A DNA stretch of 64,000 bases from Micromonospora pallida (GTDB lineage: Bacteria; Actinomycetota; Actinomycetes; Mycobacteriales; Micromonosporaceae), in contig NZ_FMHW01000002.1 of NCBI RefSeq assembly GCF_900090325.1, positions 6,697,001-6,761,000 of the forward strand, written 5' to 3'. Position numbers and translations under genes: made by a program. Of this stretch, positions 51,843 through 61,059 are shown in pieces. Each line of letters begins with the position of its first letter. The first letter of the stretch is position 1. The notes under the pieces are model-generated. The model saw nothing but the letters and a program-made list of their open reading frames with translations. It had not been told where the DNA came from and made no database searches.

Positions 51843-52966
51843 CGAACTCCGTGGTCGACGACACCAGCGGCACCGCGCTCAAGACACCGACGCCCGTCCC
51901 GGCGGAGCCCCGCCCCACGGCGTGGCAGCGGCTGCGGCCGTTCCTGCCGCTGGTGGCGCTGGCGGTGGCGCTGATCGTGCCGTACTCAACGGTGCACCTG
52001 CCGGGGATCTTCGAGGGGCCGCTGAACTCGCCCGGCACCCTGCAACTGCTCGCCATCTGCCTGATCTTCGGTGGGCTGGCCGCCGGCTACGACCTGCTGT
52101 TCGGGCGGACCGGCATGCTCTCCTTCGGGCACGCGCTCTACTTCGCCGCCGGGGTGTACGGCACCGACATCCTGGTCACCCGGGCCGGGCTGCCGCTCTG
52201 GCTGGCGGCGGTGCTCGCGGTGACCGGCGGGACGACCCTCGCCGCGCTGCTCGGCGCGGTCGCGCTGCGGACCGTGGGGATCGCCTTCGCCATGGTCACC
52301 CTCGCCTTCGCCCAGGTCGGGGCGATCCTGGTGGCCCGCGACTTCGGCGGGCTGACCGGGGGCGAGGAGGGGCTGCCGCTGGACGTCTCCGGGCTGCCGG
52401 CGGCGCTGGTCGGCGTGACGAACACGGTCAACCTGTACTGGCTGGCGCTGGCGTACCTGGCGGTGGTCGTCGCCGTGGTGCACCGGGTCTCCGCCTCACC
52501 GACCGGGCGGGTGCTCGCCGGCCTGCGCGACGACGAGCGCCGGATCGGCGTGCTCGGGCTGGACCCGTACCGGTTCAAGCTGGTCGCGTTCACCCTGGCC
52601 GGCGGGCTGGCGACGGCCGGTGGGGTGGTCTACTGCCTGATCGTCGGCGGTGCCTCGCCGCACATCACCTCCAGCGAGCTGACGCTCTCCCTGCTGGTGA
52701 TGGTGGTGCTCGGCGGACCGGGCACCCGCTGGGGGCCGGTGCTCGGCGGCATCCTCTACATGTACCTGGACCACCGGCTGACCGCCTTCGGCGCGTCCGA
52801 GGCGGTGAACTCGCTGCCCGGCTGGCTCAGCGGCCCGCTCTCCCAGCCGTTGTTCGTGCTCGGCACGGTCTTCATCCTGGCGGTCTACTTCTTCCCCGGT
52901 GGCCTCGCCACCCTGGCCACCCGCCTGGCCCCCCTCCGCGCCACCCTCACCCGCCGCCGAAGCTGA
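51839..52966 (+). CDS. livM: LivM-type ABC permease
   Basis: A 375-residue permease with eight or nine helices after a 30-residue polar N-terminus. Typical LivM features are AGYDLLFGRTGMLSFGHALY and the loop LRDDERRIGVLGLDPYRFKL. ATG 51839 overlaps the livH stop. It ends the operon; a perfect 17-base-pair hairpin lies 19 bases downstream. Confidence 0.94.
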   Translation: MTNSVVDDTSGTALKTPTPVPAEPRPTAWQRLRPFLPLVALAVALIVPYSTVHLPGIFEGPLNSPGTLQLLAICLIFGGLAAGYDLLFGRTGMLSFGHALYFAAGVYGTDILVTRAGLPLWLAAVLAVTGGTTLAALLGAVALRTVGIAFAMVTLAFAQVGAILVARDFGGLTGGEEGLPLDVSGLPAALVGVTNTVNLYWLALAYLAVVVAVVHRVSASPTGRVLAGLRDDERRIGVLGLDPYRFKLVAFTLAGGLATAGGVVYCLIVGGASPHITSSELTLSLLVMVVLGGPGTRWGPVLGGILYMYLDHRLTAFGASEAVNSLPGWLSGPLSQPLFVLGTVFILAVYFFPGGLATLATRLAPLRATLTRRRS

Positions 52967-52985
52967 CCCTCTCCCGCGAGGACGA

Positions 52986-53027
52986 GCAAGGGGGCGGCGG
53001 CCCCCCGTGTGGCCGCCGCCCCCTTGC
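52986..53027. terminator. Bidirectional hairpin between livM and lipoprotein gene
   Basis: Seventeen-base-pair perfect stem (52986-53002 with 53011-53027) and an eight-base loop, between convergent genes. One of the strongest hairpins in the window. Confidence 0.85.
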
Positions 53028-53069
53028 CGTGTCAGCCGTTCAGCAACTCGTGTCAGCCGTTCAGCAACT
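53028..53069. repeat. 21-bp tandem duplication spanning a stop codon
   Basis: Two exact copies of CGTGTCAGCCGTTCAGCAACT lie head to tail at 53028-53048 and 53049-53069. The second holds the last five codons and the stop of the lipoprotein gene, so the first is a non-translated duplicate just past the stop. Confidence 0.93.
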
Positions 53070-53868
53070 CGTACGCCACGGACGGGGCGTCCTGGGCGGC
53101 GCTCCCGCTCGGCTCGGCGATCGCCGGAGCCGCGCCGTAGTCGGTGTAGCCGATCTCGTACGTCCAGGGCTTGCCTGACCCGCTCTTCGGCATCGCCAGG
53201 CTGAGCGAGGTCAGGTTGCCGTCCGCGTCGACCACCGCGGTGAACGGGATCTGCTTGGCCGCGTCCCCGAGGCCGGCCATCTCCTCTGCCTCCAGCACCT
53301 TCGCCGCCTCACCGGCGGTCAGGTCGACCGTGCCCGCGTACCGGCCGGTGCCCTCCTCGCGCACGTCGGTGGCCGCCTGGATCAGCGGACCGGCGTTGCC
53401 CACGTCCGCGCCGTCGTACTGCGGCACGCTCGCCGGGTCATCGAGTTTGGCCGGGTCCAGTTTCATCCACCGCTTCGGGAGCTTCGGCAGCCCGGTCAGT
53501 CCCTTCGTGCCGCTGAAGGCCACCTTCATCCAGAGCTCCTCGTCCAGCACGAGGAAGGACATCGTCATGGTGAAGCCCAGCTCCGGATCCTTCATCGAGG
53601 TGTCCAGCTGGATGCCCTTCGCGGTCGGGTCGACCAGCCCGGACACGTTGCTGGTCGAGTCCCTGCCCGTCAAGCGGAACGTCCCCTCGGTTCCGTCCGG
53701 CACGGAGGCGAGCAGGGCCTCCTTCGGGGTGGGGGCCGGGGACGACGGCGCCGCGGCCGGCCCGATCTCCGGCCCGCACCCGGCGACCAGGGAAGCCGTG
53801 GCCAGCAGGGCGGCGGCCGTGCCGGCCAGCCGTCGGGTCGTACCTGCGCTGCCGGTGTTGCGTGTCAT
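53053..53868 (-). CDS. LppX/LprG-like lipoprotein
   Basis: A 271-residue lipoprotein. The signal and lipobox (ATASLVAGC) place the lipidated Cys near residue 31. The body resembles the LppX_LprAFG fold (GTFRLTGRDSTSNVSG, FLVLDEELWMKVAFSG, AGTVDLTAGEAAKV, AVVDADGNLTSLSLAMP), a one-sided beta sheet that carries lipids or binds hydrophobic ligands. I chose ATG 53868, where the signal peptide begins; the longer reading to 54012 would overlap the divergent BTAD gene. It is divergent from that regulator by 142 bases. Confidence 0.86.
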   Translation of the reverse strand: MTRNTGSAGTTRRLAGTAAALLATASLVAGCGPEIGPAAAPSSPAPTPKEALLASVPDGTEGTFRLTGRDSTSNVSGLVDPTAKGIQLDTSMKDPELGFTMTMSFLVLDEELWMKVAFSGTKGLTGLPKLPKRWMKLDPAKLDDPASVPQYDGADVGNAGPLIQAATDVREEGTGRYAGTVDLTAGEAAKVLEAEEMAGLGDAAKQIPFTAVVDADGNLTSLSLAMPKSGSGKPWTYEIGYTDYGAAPAIAEPSGSAAQDAPSVAYELLNG

Positions 53869-54010
53869 CGGTTTCTCTTTCTCGCGTTCGTGGCGGTTGC
53901 CGATGACGATGCTGTGGGCCGCGACGGCCGGATCGTTGCGGTTATGCTGCCGTCCGACTGCCGGGCACTGCCGTCCGGTGCCGCGGGGGGTGTCAGGAGC
54001 GGAAACTCGC

Positions 54011-55843
54011 ATGTCAGGAATGCTGCGTTTCGAGATCCTCGGGCCTCAGCGGGCCTGGTACGCCGACAGCGAGATCGACCTTGGCCCCGGTAAACAACGG
54101 GCGGTTCTGGCCGTACTGCTGCTCGCCGCCAACCGGGCGGTGCCGACCGGGCAGATCGTCGACGCCGTCTGGCCCGAGGAGCCACCCGCGAATGGCACCA
54201 ACGTGGTGCAGAAGTACGTGGCCGGACTGCGTCGCGTGCTGGAGCCCGAACGGTCCCCGCGTAGCCCGGGTCAGGTGCTCACCCTGACCGACGCCGGGTA
54301 CCTGCTCCGCGTCGACCCGGACGCCGTCGACTTCGTCCGCTTCGAGCGCGGCGTGCGGCGGGCGCGACGTTCCGTGGCGGAGGGGCGGCCGTCCACTGCC
54401 CTCGCGGAGCTGAAGGCGGCGCTGGATCTCTGGCGGGGGGAGCCGTTGAGCGGCTTCGCCGGACCGTCGTTCGAGGCCGCCCGCCAACGGCTGGTGGAGT
54501 TGCGCGCCGCCGCCCTGGAGGACCGGATCGGGCTGGAGCTGAATGCGGGTCGGCACCGGGAGATCGTCGGTGAGCTGGTCGAACTGGTCGTCGAGTTCCC
54601 GGTCCGCGAACGGCTGCGGCATCAGCTCATGCTCGCCCTCTACCGGAGCGGACGGCAGGCGGAGGCACTGGCCGCATACCGCGAGATCGGCGACCTGCTC
54701 CGCGAGGAACACGGCATCGAGCCGGGAGGCGCGCTCCAGGAGCTGCACGGCCGCATTCTGCGCTCCGACCCCACGCTGGCCCCGTCACCCTCGACGCCTC
54801 CAGCAGCTCCGGCCGCCGCTCCGGCCCCGGCTACCGTTCCGGCCCCGGCTGCCGCTCCGGCCCCGACTCCCGCCCCAGCCCCGACTCCGGCTGCCCCGGG
54901 CGAGCCACCCTCGTCGTCGGTCCGTCCGGCCCCGGCCGAGCCGCTTCCGGCGGCTCGTCCGGTGCCGGCCTCGCCCGCCGTCACCGTCGCGTCGGTTCCG
55001 GCCGCCACGCCGCCGTTCGCACCCGGGTACCCCACGGGGATGCCAGCGCCGTCCGCCCCGGGCTTCGGGACGGACAGGCCAGCGGTCCCGGGGTACGGCG
55101 ACCGGCCCACCCTGCCGCCGATCCCGCCGCTGTCGCCGTCCAGGGCCAACCCCCGCAGGTCGCGCCCGCCCCTGTCCCGCTGGGTGAGCATCACCGCCAC
55201 GGTCGCCGGCACGGCACTGGCCGCGCTGTCGTTCGGTTGCCTGACCTGGCTGGTGATCCTCGCGTACGCGATCTGGCGTCGGAGCTGGCGGCTCGGCGTG
55301 GCCGCCCTCGGCTACCTGGCGTTCAGCGTCGTGGTGATCTACCTGATGGAGCAGAATCCCGACGGCCCGGTGTCGGACGCCGAGGCGTTGTTCTTCATCG
55401 GGGCGGTCGCGGTCTGCGGCCTGCTCGGAGCGGTACACGTGGTGCTGCTCAGCCGGGGCGTGTGGGCGGCGCTCACCGGAACGTCGGCCAGCCGGAAGGC
55501 CGCCGACGACGAGCGCAGAATCCGGCGCGAACAGGCACGGTACCTGCTCTACCACTACCCGGCGGCGCGGCACGAGCTGCGTATCGGGCGGCCGGACCTG
55601 GCCCGGGACCACGACGACGGTGGTCTGGTCGACATCAACGCGGTGGCCGACCGGGTGATCGCCGGCCTGCCCGGCGTGACGGCGGCACAGGCCCAGCAGA
55701 TCAGCACGGACCGGTGGTTGCGTGGGCCGTTCTCCTCGATGGAGGAGTTGGCCGGGCGCTGCCTGCTCCCACCGGCGCTGACCGACTCGCTCCGGGACGT
55801 CCTGGTCTTCCTCCCGCCGGCCGACCTGTCGGCCCGGCATTAG
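54011..55843 (+). CDS. BTAD-type (SARP-like) regulator fused to membrane helices and HhH domain
   Basis: A 610-residue protein. Residues 1-100 are an OmpR-like winged helix (KQRAVLAVLLLAANRAVPTG, VQKYVAGLRRVLEPER) and 100-255 a BTAD domain (RQAEALAAYREIGDLLREEH). A Pro/Ala-rich linker (about 257-385) precedes two to four membrane helices (about 392-480). The C-terminus (about 530-605) is a helix-hairpin-helix region (LVDINAVADRVIAGLPGVTA). Regulators of this class activate secondary-metabolite or differentiation genes; a membrane-bound version with HhH is unusual. ATG 54011 follows CAGGAGCGG. Confidence 0.87.
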   Translation: MSGMLRFEILGPQRAWYADSEIDLGPGKQRAVLAVLLLAANRAVPTGQIVDAVWPEEPPANGTNVVQKYVAGLRRVLEPERSPRSPGQVLTLTDAGYLLRVDPDAVDFVRFERGVRRARRSVAEGRPSTALAELKAALDLWRGEPLSGFAGPSFEAARQRLVELRAAALEDRIGLELNAGRHREIVGELVELVVEFPVRERLRHQLMLALYRSGRQAEALAAYREIGDLLREEHGIEPGGALQELHGRILRSDPTLAPSPSTPPAAPAAAPAPATVPAPAAAPAPTPAPAPTPAAPGEPPSSSVRPAPAEPLPAARPVPASPAVTVASVPAATPPFAPGYPTGMPAPSAPGFGTDRPAVPGYGDRPTLPPIPPLSPSRANPRRSRPPLSRWVSITATVAGTALAALSFGCLTWLVILAYAIWRRSWRLGVAALGYLAFSVVVIYLMEQNPDGPVSDAEALFFIGAVAVCGLLGAVHVVLLSRGVWAALTGTSASRKAADDERRIRREQARYLLYHYPAARHELRIGRPDLARDHDDGGLVDINAVADRVIAGLPGVTAAQAQQISTDRWLRGPFSSMEELAGRCLLPPALTDSLRDVLVFLPPADLSARH

Positions 55844-55922
55844 CCTCCTCCGTCCGCGAGTGGGACCCCTGCCCGGCGACAGCGACTCCGGGGTTACTCC
55901 TCGTACCTGGTAGAAAGGGCGG

Positions 55923-58106
55923 GTGCGGGAGGTGCGGGAGCGGGCCGAGGCGGTGCTGCGGCGGCTGGCCGGTGAGCACGCCCGGTTGCGCGAGGACCAG
56001 TGGCGGGCGATCGAGGCGCTCGTCGTGGACCGGCGGCGGGTGCTCTGCGTCCAGCGCACCGGCTGGGGCAAGTCGGCCGTCTACTTCGTCGCCACCGCCC
56101 TGCTACGCGGGCGGGACGCCGACACCGGCCTGGCCGGTGACGGCACCGAGACCGGCCCCACGGTGATCGTCTCGCCGCTGCTGGCGCTGATGCGCAACCA
56201 GGTGGAGGCGGCTGGGCGGGCCGGCATCCGGGCCCGCACCATCAACTCGGCGAACCTCGACGAGTGGGACGAGATCACCGCCGAGATCCACGCCGGCACC
56301 GTCGACGTACTGCTGATCAGCCCGGAACGCCTCAACAACCCGGACTTCCGGGACACGGTCCTGCCGAAGCTGGCCGCCACCACCGGTCTGCTCGTGGTGG
56401 ACGAGGCGCACTGCGTCTCCGACTGGGGGCACGACTTCCGTCCCGACTACCGCCGGCTACGGACGTTCCTGGCGAACCTGCCGGCGCGGACCCCGGTGCT
56501 CGCCACCACGGCCACCGCAAACGCCAGGGTCACCGCCGACGTGGCCGAGCAACTCGACACCAGCCCGGCCGCCGACGAACAGCAGCCCGGCGGGGACCGG
56601 GGTGACGTGCTGGTGCTGCGGGGCGGCCTGGACCGGGAGTCGCTGCGGCTGGCCGTACTCGACCTGCCCAGCCCGGCGCACCGGCTCGGCTGGCTCGCCG
56701 ACCACCTGGACCGCCTCCCCGGTTCGGGCATCGTCTACACGTTGACCGTGGCGGCGGCGGGGGAGACCGCCGAGTTCCTCCGCTCGCGCGGCTACCCGGT
56801 CGCGGCCTACACCGGCCAGGTCGACGACGCCGACCGGCGCGCCGCCGAACAGGACCTCCTCGACAACAAGATCAAGGCCCTGGTCGCCACCTCCGCGCTC
56901 GGCATGGGCTTCGACAAGCCCGACCTCGGCTTCGTCGTACACCTTGGCGCGCCACCCTCGCCGATCGCCTACTACCAGCAGGTGGGCCGCGCCGGCCGGG
57001 CGGTCGAGCACGCCGAGGTGCTGCTGTTGCCGGGTGCCGAGGACGCGGCGATCTGGCGGTACTTCGCCTCGCTCGCCTTCCCGCCGGAGGAGCAGGTCCG
57101 CTCGGTGCTGGCCGCGCTGCGTACCGACCGGCCGCTCTCCACCCAGGCCCTCGAACCCCTCGTCGACCTGCGCCGGGCCCGGCTGGAGCTGATGCTCAAG
57201 GTGCTCGACGTCGACGGCGCGGTCCGCCGGGTGCGCGGTGGCTGGCTCGCCACCGGCGAACCCTGGGTCTACGACGAGCCCCGGTTGCGCCGCGTCGCCC
57301 AGGCCCGCACCGCCGAGCAGCAGGCCATGCGCGAGTACGCGACCACGCCCGGCTGCCGGATGCGGTACCTGCGCGAGTGCCTGGACGACGGTACGGCCAC
57401 CGACTGCGGCCGGTGCGACCGATGCGCTGGCCCGCTCTTCGACGCCACGGTGTCCGGGCCGGCGCTCGCCGGCGCGCAGGCGTTCCTCGGTCGCCCCGGC
57501 GTGGAGATCCCGCCGAAGAAGCTCTGGCCGACCGGGCTGGACGCGGTGGGCGTACCGCTGAAGGGGCGCATTCCCCCGGCGGAGCAGGCGCTGCCGGGGC
57601 GCGCGGTCGGACGCCTGTCCGACCTCGGGTGGGGCGGGCGGCTGCGGACCCTGGTGGGCCCGGACGCCGCCGACGTTCCGGTGCCGGACGACGTCGCGGC
57701 GGCCGTGGTCGAGGTGCTCAAGGCGTGGGCGCACGGCGCCGACCCCTGGCCCTGCCGTCCGGTCGGCGTGGTCGCGGTCGGTTCCCGGCGTCGCCCCCGG
57801 CTGGTCGGCTCGCTCGCCGAGCGGATCGCCGCGATCGGCCGACTGCCCCTGCTCGGGCAGGTCACGCCGACCGGCGTCGCCGGTCCGGACGGTCCGCGCG
57901 GCAACAGCGCCCAGCGGGTACGCGCGCTGCACGACGCCTTCGCCGTGCCGGACGACCTGGCCGCCGCGCTCGCCGGACTGGCCGGTCCGGTGCTGCTGGT
58001 GGACGACCTGGTCGACTCCGGCTGGACGGTGGCCCTGGTGGCACGGCTGTTGCGCCGCCACGGCGCGCCGGACGTCCTGCCGTTGGCCCTGGCCGTCGCC
58101 GGCTGA
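55923..58106 (+). CDS. RecQ-family DNA helicase with phosphoribosyltransferase-like C-terminus
   Basis: A 727-residue protein. The helicase core (about 15-345) has the RecQ motif 0 (REDQWRAIEALV), a Walker A that reads RTGWGKSA instead of TGGGKS, the DEAH box VVDEAHCVSDWGHDFRPDY and motif VI QQVGRAGR. A zinc-binding region (CRMRYLRECLDDG, CGRCDRC) follows. The last 120 residues end in VLLVDDLVDSGWTVALVARL, the PRPP-loop signature of type I phosphoribosyltransferases. RecQ-PRT fusions exist in actinobacteria; the PRT role is unknown. GTG 55923 is the start used here. Confidence 0.9.
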   Translation: MREVRERAEAVLRRLAGEHARLREDQWRAIEALVVDRRRVLCVQRTGWGKSAVYFVATALLRGRDADTGLAGDGTETGPTVIVSPLLALMRNQVEAAGRAGIRARTINSANLDEWDEITAEIHAGTVDVLLISPERLNNPDFRDTVLPKLAATTGLLVVDEAHCVSDWGHDFRPDYRRLRTFLANLPARTPVLATTATANARVTADVAEQLDTSPAADEQQPGGDRGDVLVLRGGLDRESLRLAVLDLPSPAHRLGWLADHLDRLPGSGIVYTLTVAAAGETAEFLRSRGYPVAAYTGQVDDADRRAAEQDLLDNKIKALVATSALGMGFDKPDLGFVVHLGAPPSPIAYYQQVGRAGRAVEHAEVLLLPGAEDAAIWRYFASLAFPPEEQVRSVLAALRTDRPLSTQALEPLVDLRRARLELMLKVLDVDGAVRRVRGGWLATGEPWVYDEPRLRRVAQARTAEQQAMREYATTPGCRMRYLRECLDDGTATDCGRCDRCAGPLFDATVSGPALAGAQAFLGRPGVEIPPKKLWPTGLDAVGVPLKGRIPPAEQALPGRAVGRLSDLGWGGRLRTLVGPDAADVPVPDDVAAAVVEVLKAWAHGADPWPCRPVGVVAVGSRRRPRLVGSLAERIAAIGRLPLLGQVTPTGVAGPDGPRGNSAQRVRALHDAFAVPDDLAAALAGLAGPVLLVDDLVDSGWTVALVARLLRRHGAPDVLPLALAVAG

Positions 58107-58109
58107 CCC

Positions 58110-58195
58110 GGGCGGGCACCCAGGGCTGTGACCGGGCGGCACCCAGGGCTGTGGCAGGGCGGCACCCACGGCTGTGGCAGGGCGGCGCCTACGGC
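58110..58195. repeat. Three and a half tandem copies of a 23-24 bp unit after recQ-like gene
   Basis: Copies at 58110-58133, 58134-58156 and 58157-58179 share GGGCGGCACCCAGGGCTGTG with small changes. A partial, decayed copy follows from 58180. The array begins four bases after the stop codon. Confidence 0.88.
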
Positions 58196-58300
58196 AACGG
58201 CCGGGGCGGGAAAGTTCCCGGACTAGGCGGAATGCGACCGTTACCACGCCGCCGCGGTGGCCGCCCGGTGACCGGTCCTTCCGACGGTACCGTAAACCGC

Positions 58301-59203
58301 ATGAACGACCAGTTCCCCGTCAGCACGCTCCGGCTGGCGCTGGTGGTGGCCGGGCTGGTCATCTCGCTGATCGCCGGCTTCGGCATCGGCCGGCTCAACC
58401 CCCATCCGTCGACGGCAGCCGGGCTTTCCACGGCTGTCGACACCGACCACAGCCACCCGCCGGGCACCCTCGCGCACGAGCACCCCGACTCCGCGACGAC
58501 GGAGGTCGGCGGCCTGGCCGTCACCTCGGCGGGGTACACCCTCGCCCCGCTGGGCGGGACGTTCACCGCCGGCCGGGCCGACGAGTTCCGCTTCCAGATC
58601 CGGGACCTGGGACAGCGGCCGGTGACCCGATTCGCGATCGTGCACGACAAGCCGTTGCACCTGATCGTGGTCCGCCGGGACCTCACCGGCTACCAGCACC
58701 TGCATCCGACGATGGCCGCCGACGGCACCTGGTCGGTGCCGCTGACCCTGCCGGAGCCGGGGATCTGGCGGGCGTACGCCGACTTCACCGCGCTGACCGC
58801 CGACGGCAGCCAGACCGCGGTGACCCTCGGGGTGGACCTGGTGGCCCCCGGCGCGTACACCCCCCGGGAACTGCCCCCGGCGGCCCGGACCGCGACGGTC
58901 GACCGGTTCACCGTCGACTTCCAGGGCGACCCCCGCATCGGCGTGAACGCGCCGTTGGCGTTCCGGGTGCGGGTCGGTGACAGTACGCCCACGCTGGAGC
59001 GTTACCTCGGCGCGTACGGGCACCTGGTGGTGCTCCGCGAGGGCGACCTCGGCTACCTGCACGTGCACCCGGAGACGGAACTGGCCGGGAACGCGGTGAT
59101 GTTCCGGCTGACGGTGCCCGGCCCCGGCCGCTACCGGTTCTACCTCGACTTCCAGGTGGCCGGTGAGGTGCACACCGCCGAGTACACCGTGACGATGCCC
59201 TGA
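58301..59203 (+). CDS. Membrane-anchored His-rich beta protein
   Basis: A 300-residue protein with one N-terminal membrane helix (about 10-30), probably with its bulk outside the cell. Histidine clusters recur: DHSHPPGTLAHEHP, HDKPLHLIVV, YQHLHPTM and YGHLVVLREGDLGYLHVHPE. The body looks like two Ig-like beta domains. The pattern suggests copper or other metal binding (CopC/YtkA-like), but I cannot assign a family. It faces an XRE regulator gene 16 bases away on the other strand. Confidence 0.8.
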   Translation: MNDQFPVSTLRLALVVAGLVISLIAGFGIGRLNPHPSTAAGLSTAVDTDHSHPPGTLAHEHPDSATTEVGGLAVTSAGYTLAPLGGTFTAGRADEFRFQIRDLGQRPVTRFAIVHDKPLHLIVVRRDLTGYQHLHPTMAADGTWSVPLTLPEPGIWRAYADFTALTADGSQTAVTLGVDLVAPGAYTPRELPPAARTATVDRFTVDFQGDPRIGVNAPLAFRVRVGDSTPTLERYLGAYGHLVVLREGDLGYLHVHPETELAGNAVMFRLTVPGPGRYRFYLDFQVAGEVHTAEYTVTMP

Positions 59204-59219
59204 GGCACCGGCCGGAGCG

Positions 59220-59636
59220 TCAGCCGGCCCGGCGGGCGGGGCGTTGGGCGAGATACCGCAGCATGTCCCGGATCTGGTGCTTCTCCTCGGCCGCCACGGT
59301 CGGGTCGGCCAGCCGGTCGAGGATGATCCGGACGTCCGCCTCGACCGGGGCGTCGTCGACCCGCCGACTCGCCGTCGGGGCAGCGTCGGGCACGCCGAGC
59401 GCCCGGAACGCCGCCGCGACCGGCACGTCCAGGGCGGCGCAGAAACCACGCACCTTGGCCAGCTCGGGATAGTCCTGCCAGTCGCCGGCCAGCCAGCGGA
59501 AGACCGTGGAACGGCCCACCCCGGTGTGGGCGGCCAGGTCGGTGACGGTCCAGCCGTGCTGCTCGCGGGCATCGTCGATGGCCCGGCGGACGAAGCGCGC
59601 GAAGGCCATCTGTGGCGAAACCTCTGCGGAGCCCAT
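59220..59636 (-). CDS. XRE-type helix-turn-helix regulator
   Basis: A 138-residue regulator. The helix-turn-helix (about 24-60) is WTVTDLAAHTGVGRSTVFRW. The C-terminal half is helical and ends in basic residues (LRYLAQRPARRAG). I chose ATG 59636 because AAAGGGA lies nine bases upstream; ATG 59609 is a shorter alternative. It converges with the His-rich protein gene with a 16-base gap and no obvious terminator. Target genes unknown. Confidence 0.86.
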   Translation of the reverse strand: MGSAEVSPQMAFARFVRRAIDDAREQHGWTVTDLAAHTGVGRSTVFRWLAGDWQDYPELAKVRGFCAALDVPVAAAFRALGVPDAAPTASRRVDDAPVEADVRIILDRLADPTVAAEEKHQIRDMLRYLAQRPARRAG

Positions 59637-59796
59637 GCTCGGATGTCCCTTTCCGGCCGGTTGCACCGGACGGTGCGCCTTCGAGGGTAATACCAGCGGC
59701 GGGGCGGGGGAGCGCCCGATTGCCCGGCTGGTCACCCCGCCGACGAGCCACCCCGGCGAGTGCCCCTCGACAGCCGTCACAACTGGCGCGGCCGGG

Positions 59797-60951
59797 TTAC
59801 GCCGTGCCGTGGCCGTCGAGGAGGGTCTCCAGGCGGGGCGTGACCTGCCACTGGTCGACCAGGGCACGGTAGTCGGCGCGCTGCTCGTCGGTGGCCGCCG
59901 TCGAGGTACGGCGAGCGCGGATCAGCAGGTTCCGGGGGGTGTGGCGGGAGTCGACGAACTCCACCACCTCGGCCCGGTAGCCATGCGACCGCAGCAGCCC
60001 GGCCCGGAGCGCGTCGGTGAGCACGTCGGCGAAGCGTTCCCGCAGGATGCCCTGCCGGGTAAGCAACTCGTACGGGGCCGGGGCGGGTCGGGCGCGCAAC
60101 TGCGCGGCGATGTCGTGGTGGCAGCACGGGGCGGCCAGCACCCACCGGGCACCCCACCGGACCGCCCGGGCCAGCGCCTCGTCGGTCGCCGTGTCGCAGG
60201 CGTGCAGCGCCAGCACCAGGTCGGGGGCCGGGTCGACCTCGGCGTCGAGGATGGTGCCGGCGACGAACCGGACCCGGTCGGCCCAGCCGAGCCGCTCGGC
60301 GAGCGCGGTGTTGCGCTGCCGCTGGTCCTCCCGGACGTCCACGCCGACGAGGTCCACGTCGATGCCACGTTGGGTCAGGTAGCGGTGCGCGGCGAAGGTC
60401 AGGTACGCGTTGCCGCAGCCCAGGTCGACCACGCGCAGCGGCCCGGTCAGTTCGTCGGGGAGGACGGCGGCGAGCGCGCGGAGGAAGGCGTCCACCTGGC
60501 GGCGCTTGGCGGCCGAGCCACCGATCTCGGCGAAGATCGGATCACCCGGGTCGAGCAGGTACTCCTTCTCCCGGTCGTGGCTGACCGATGCGGTGGCAGG
60601 TCGGGTGGCGGCGGCCCGGTGCACCTGCGCCTCGCCCGACTTGGTCACCCGGAGCTGGACGGTCGCCTCGGTGGTCTCCACGTGCCAGTTGCCGAACGGC
60701 TCGGCCAGCAGCGCGTCGACGGCCGCGTCCGCCTCGGGTCCGGGGGTGACGTTGCGGGTGTGCGGGCGACTGCCGTCGGAGGTGGCGATCTGGAGTCGGG
60801 GACCGGCCTTGAGAGTGACCGGCCGGAGTTCGGCGCGTACCACCGAGGGGCGCTGCCCACGGCGTCGTCCGGCTGCGACCGCCCTGGTCAGGGCGGGGTC
60901 GAGCAGCAGGGCCCGGAGGTCGGTGAGGGCGTCGTCCAGGGGTACGGGCAT
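59797..60951 (-). CDS. SAM-dependent methyltransferase, METTL25-like
   Basis: A 384-residue enzyme. After a 160-residue N-terminal domain, the Rossmann fold starts with VVDLGCGNAYLTFAAHRYL and continues VDLVGVDVREDQRQRN and LALHACDTATDEALARAV. The motif LAAPCCHHDIAAQLR is diagnostic of the METTL25/RRNAD1-like family. The methyl acceptor is unknown; RNA or protein are likely. It is transcribed after the DEAD-box gene but separated by a strong hairpin, so it probably has its own promoter in the 60952-61010 gap. The stop is TAA. Confidence 0.88.
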   Translation of the reverse strand: MPVPLDDALTDLRALLLDPALTRAVAAGRRRGQRPSVVRAELRPVTLKAGPRLQIATSDGSRPHTRNVTPGPEADAAVDALLAEPFGNWHVETTEATVQLRVTKSGEAQVHRAAATRPATASVSHDREKEYLLDPGDPIFAEIGGSAAKRRQVDAFLRALAAVLPDELTGPLRVVDLGCGNAYLTFAAHRYLTQRGIDVDLVGVDVREDQRQRNTALAERLGWADRVRFVAGTILDAEVDPAPDLVLALHACDTATDEALARAVRWGARWVLAAPCCHHDIAAQLRARPAPAPYELLTRQGILRERFADVLTDALRAGLLRSHGYRAEVVEFVDSRHTPRNLLIRARRTSTAATDEQRADYRALVDQWQVTPRLETLLDGHGTA

Positions 60952-61010
60952 CGGTTCATCATCCTCGTCGGGCGGCCGGCCGGCGATCGGGGTGTCCGGC
61001 AGCGAAGCGA

Positions 61011-61046
61011 ACGTCCCCCGTACCGATGGACCGGTACGGGGGACGT
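61011..61046. terminator. Hairpin after the DEAD-box helicase gene
   Basis: Fifteen-base-pair perfect stem (61011-61025 with 61032-61046) and a six-base loop, 13 bases past the helicase stop codon. Confidence 0.85.
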
Positions 61047-61059
61047 GTCGGGTGGTGCG

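Noticed and set aside
61011..61046. Hairpin considered as a riboswitch for the methyltransferase gene
   Set aside because: It is directly after the DEAD-box stop with a plain perfect stem; a terminator explains it fully.
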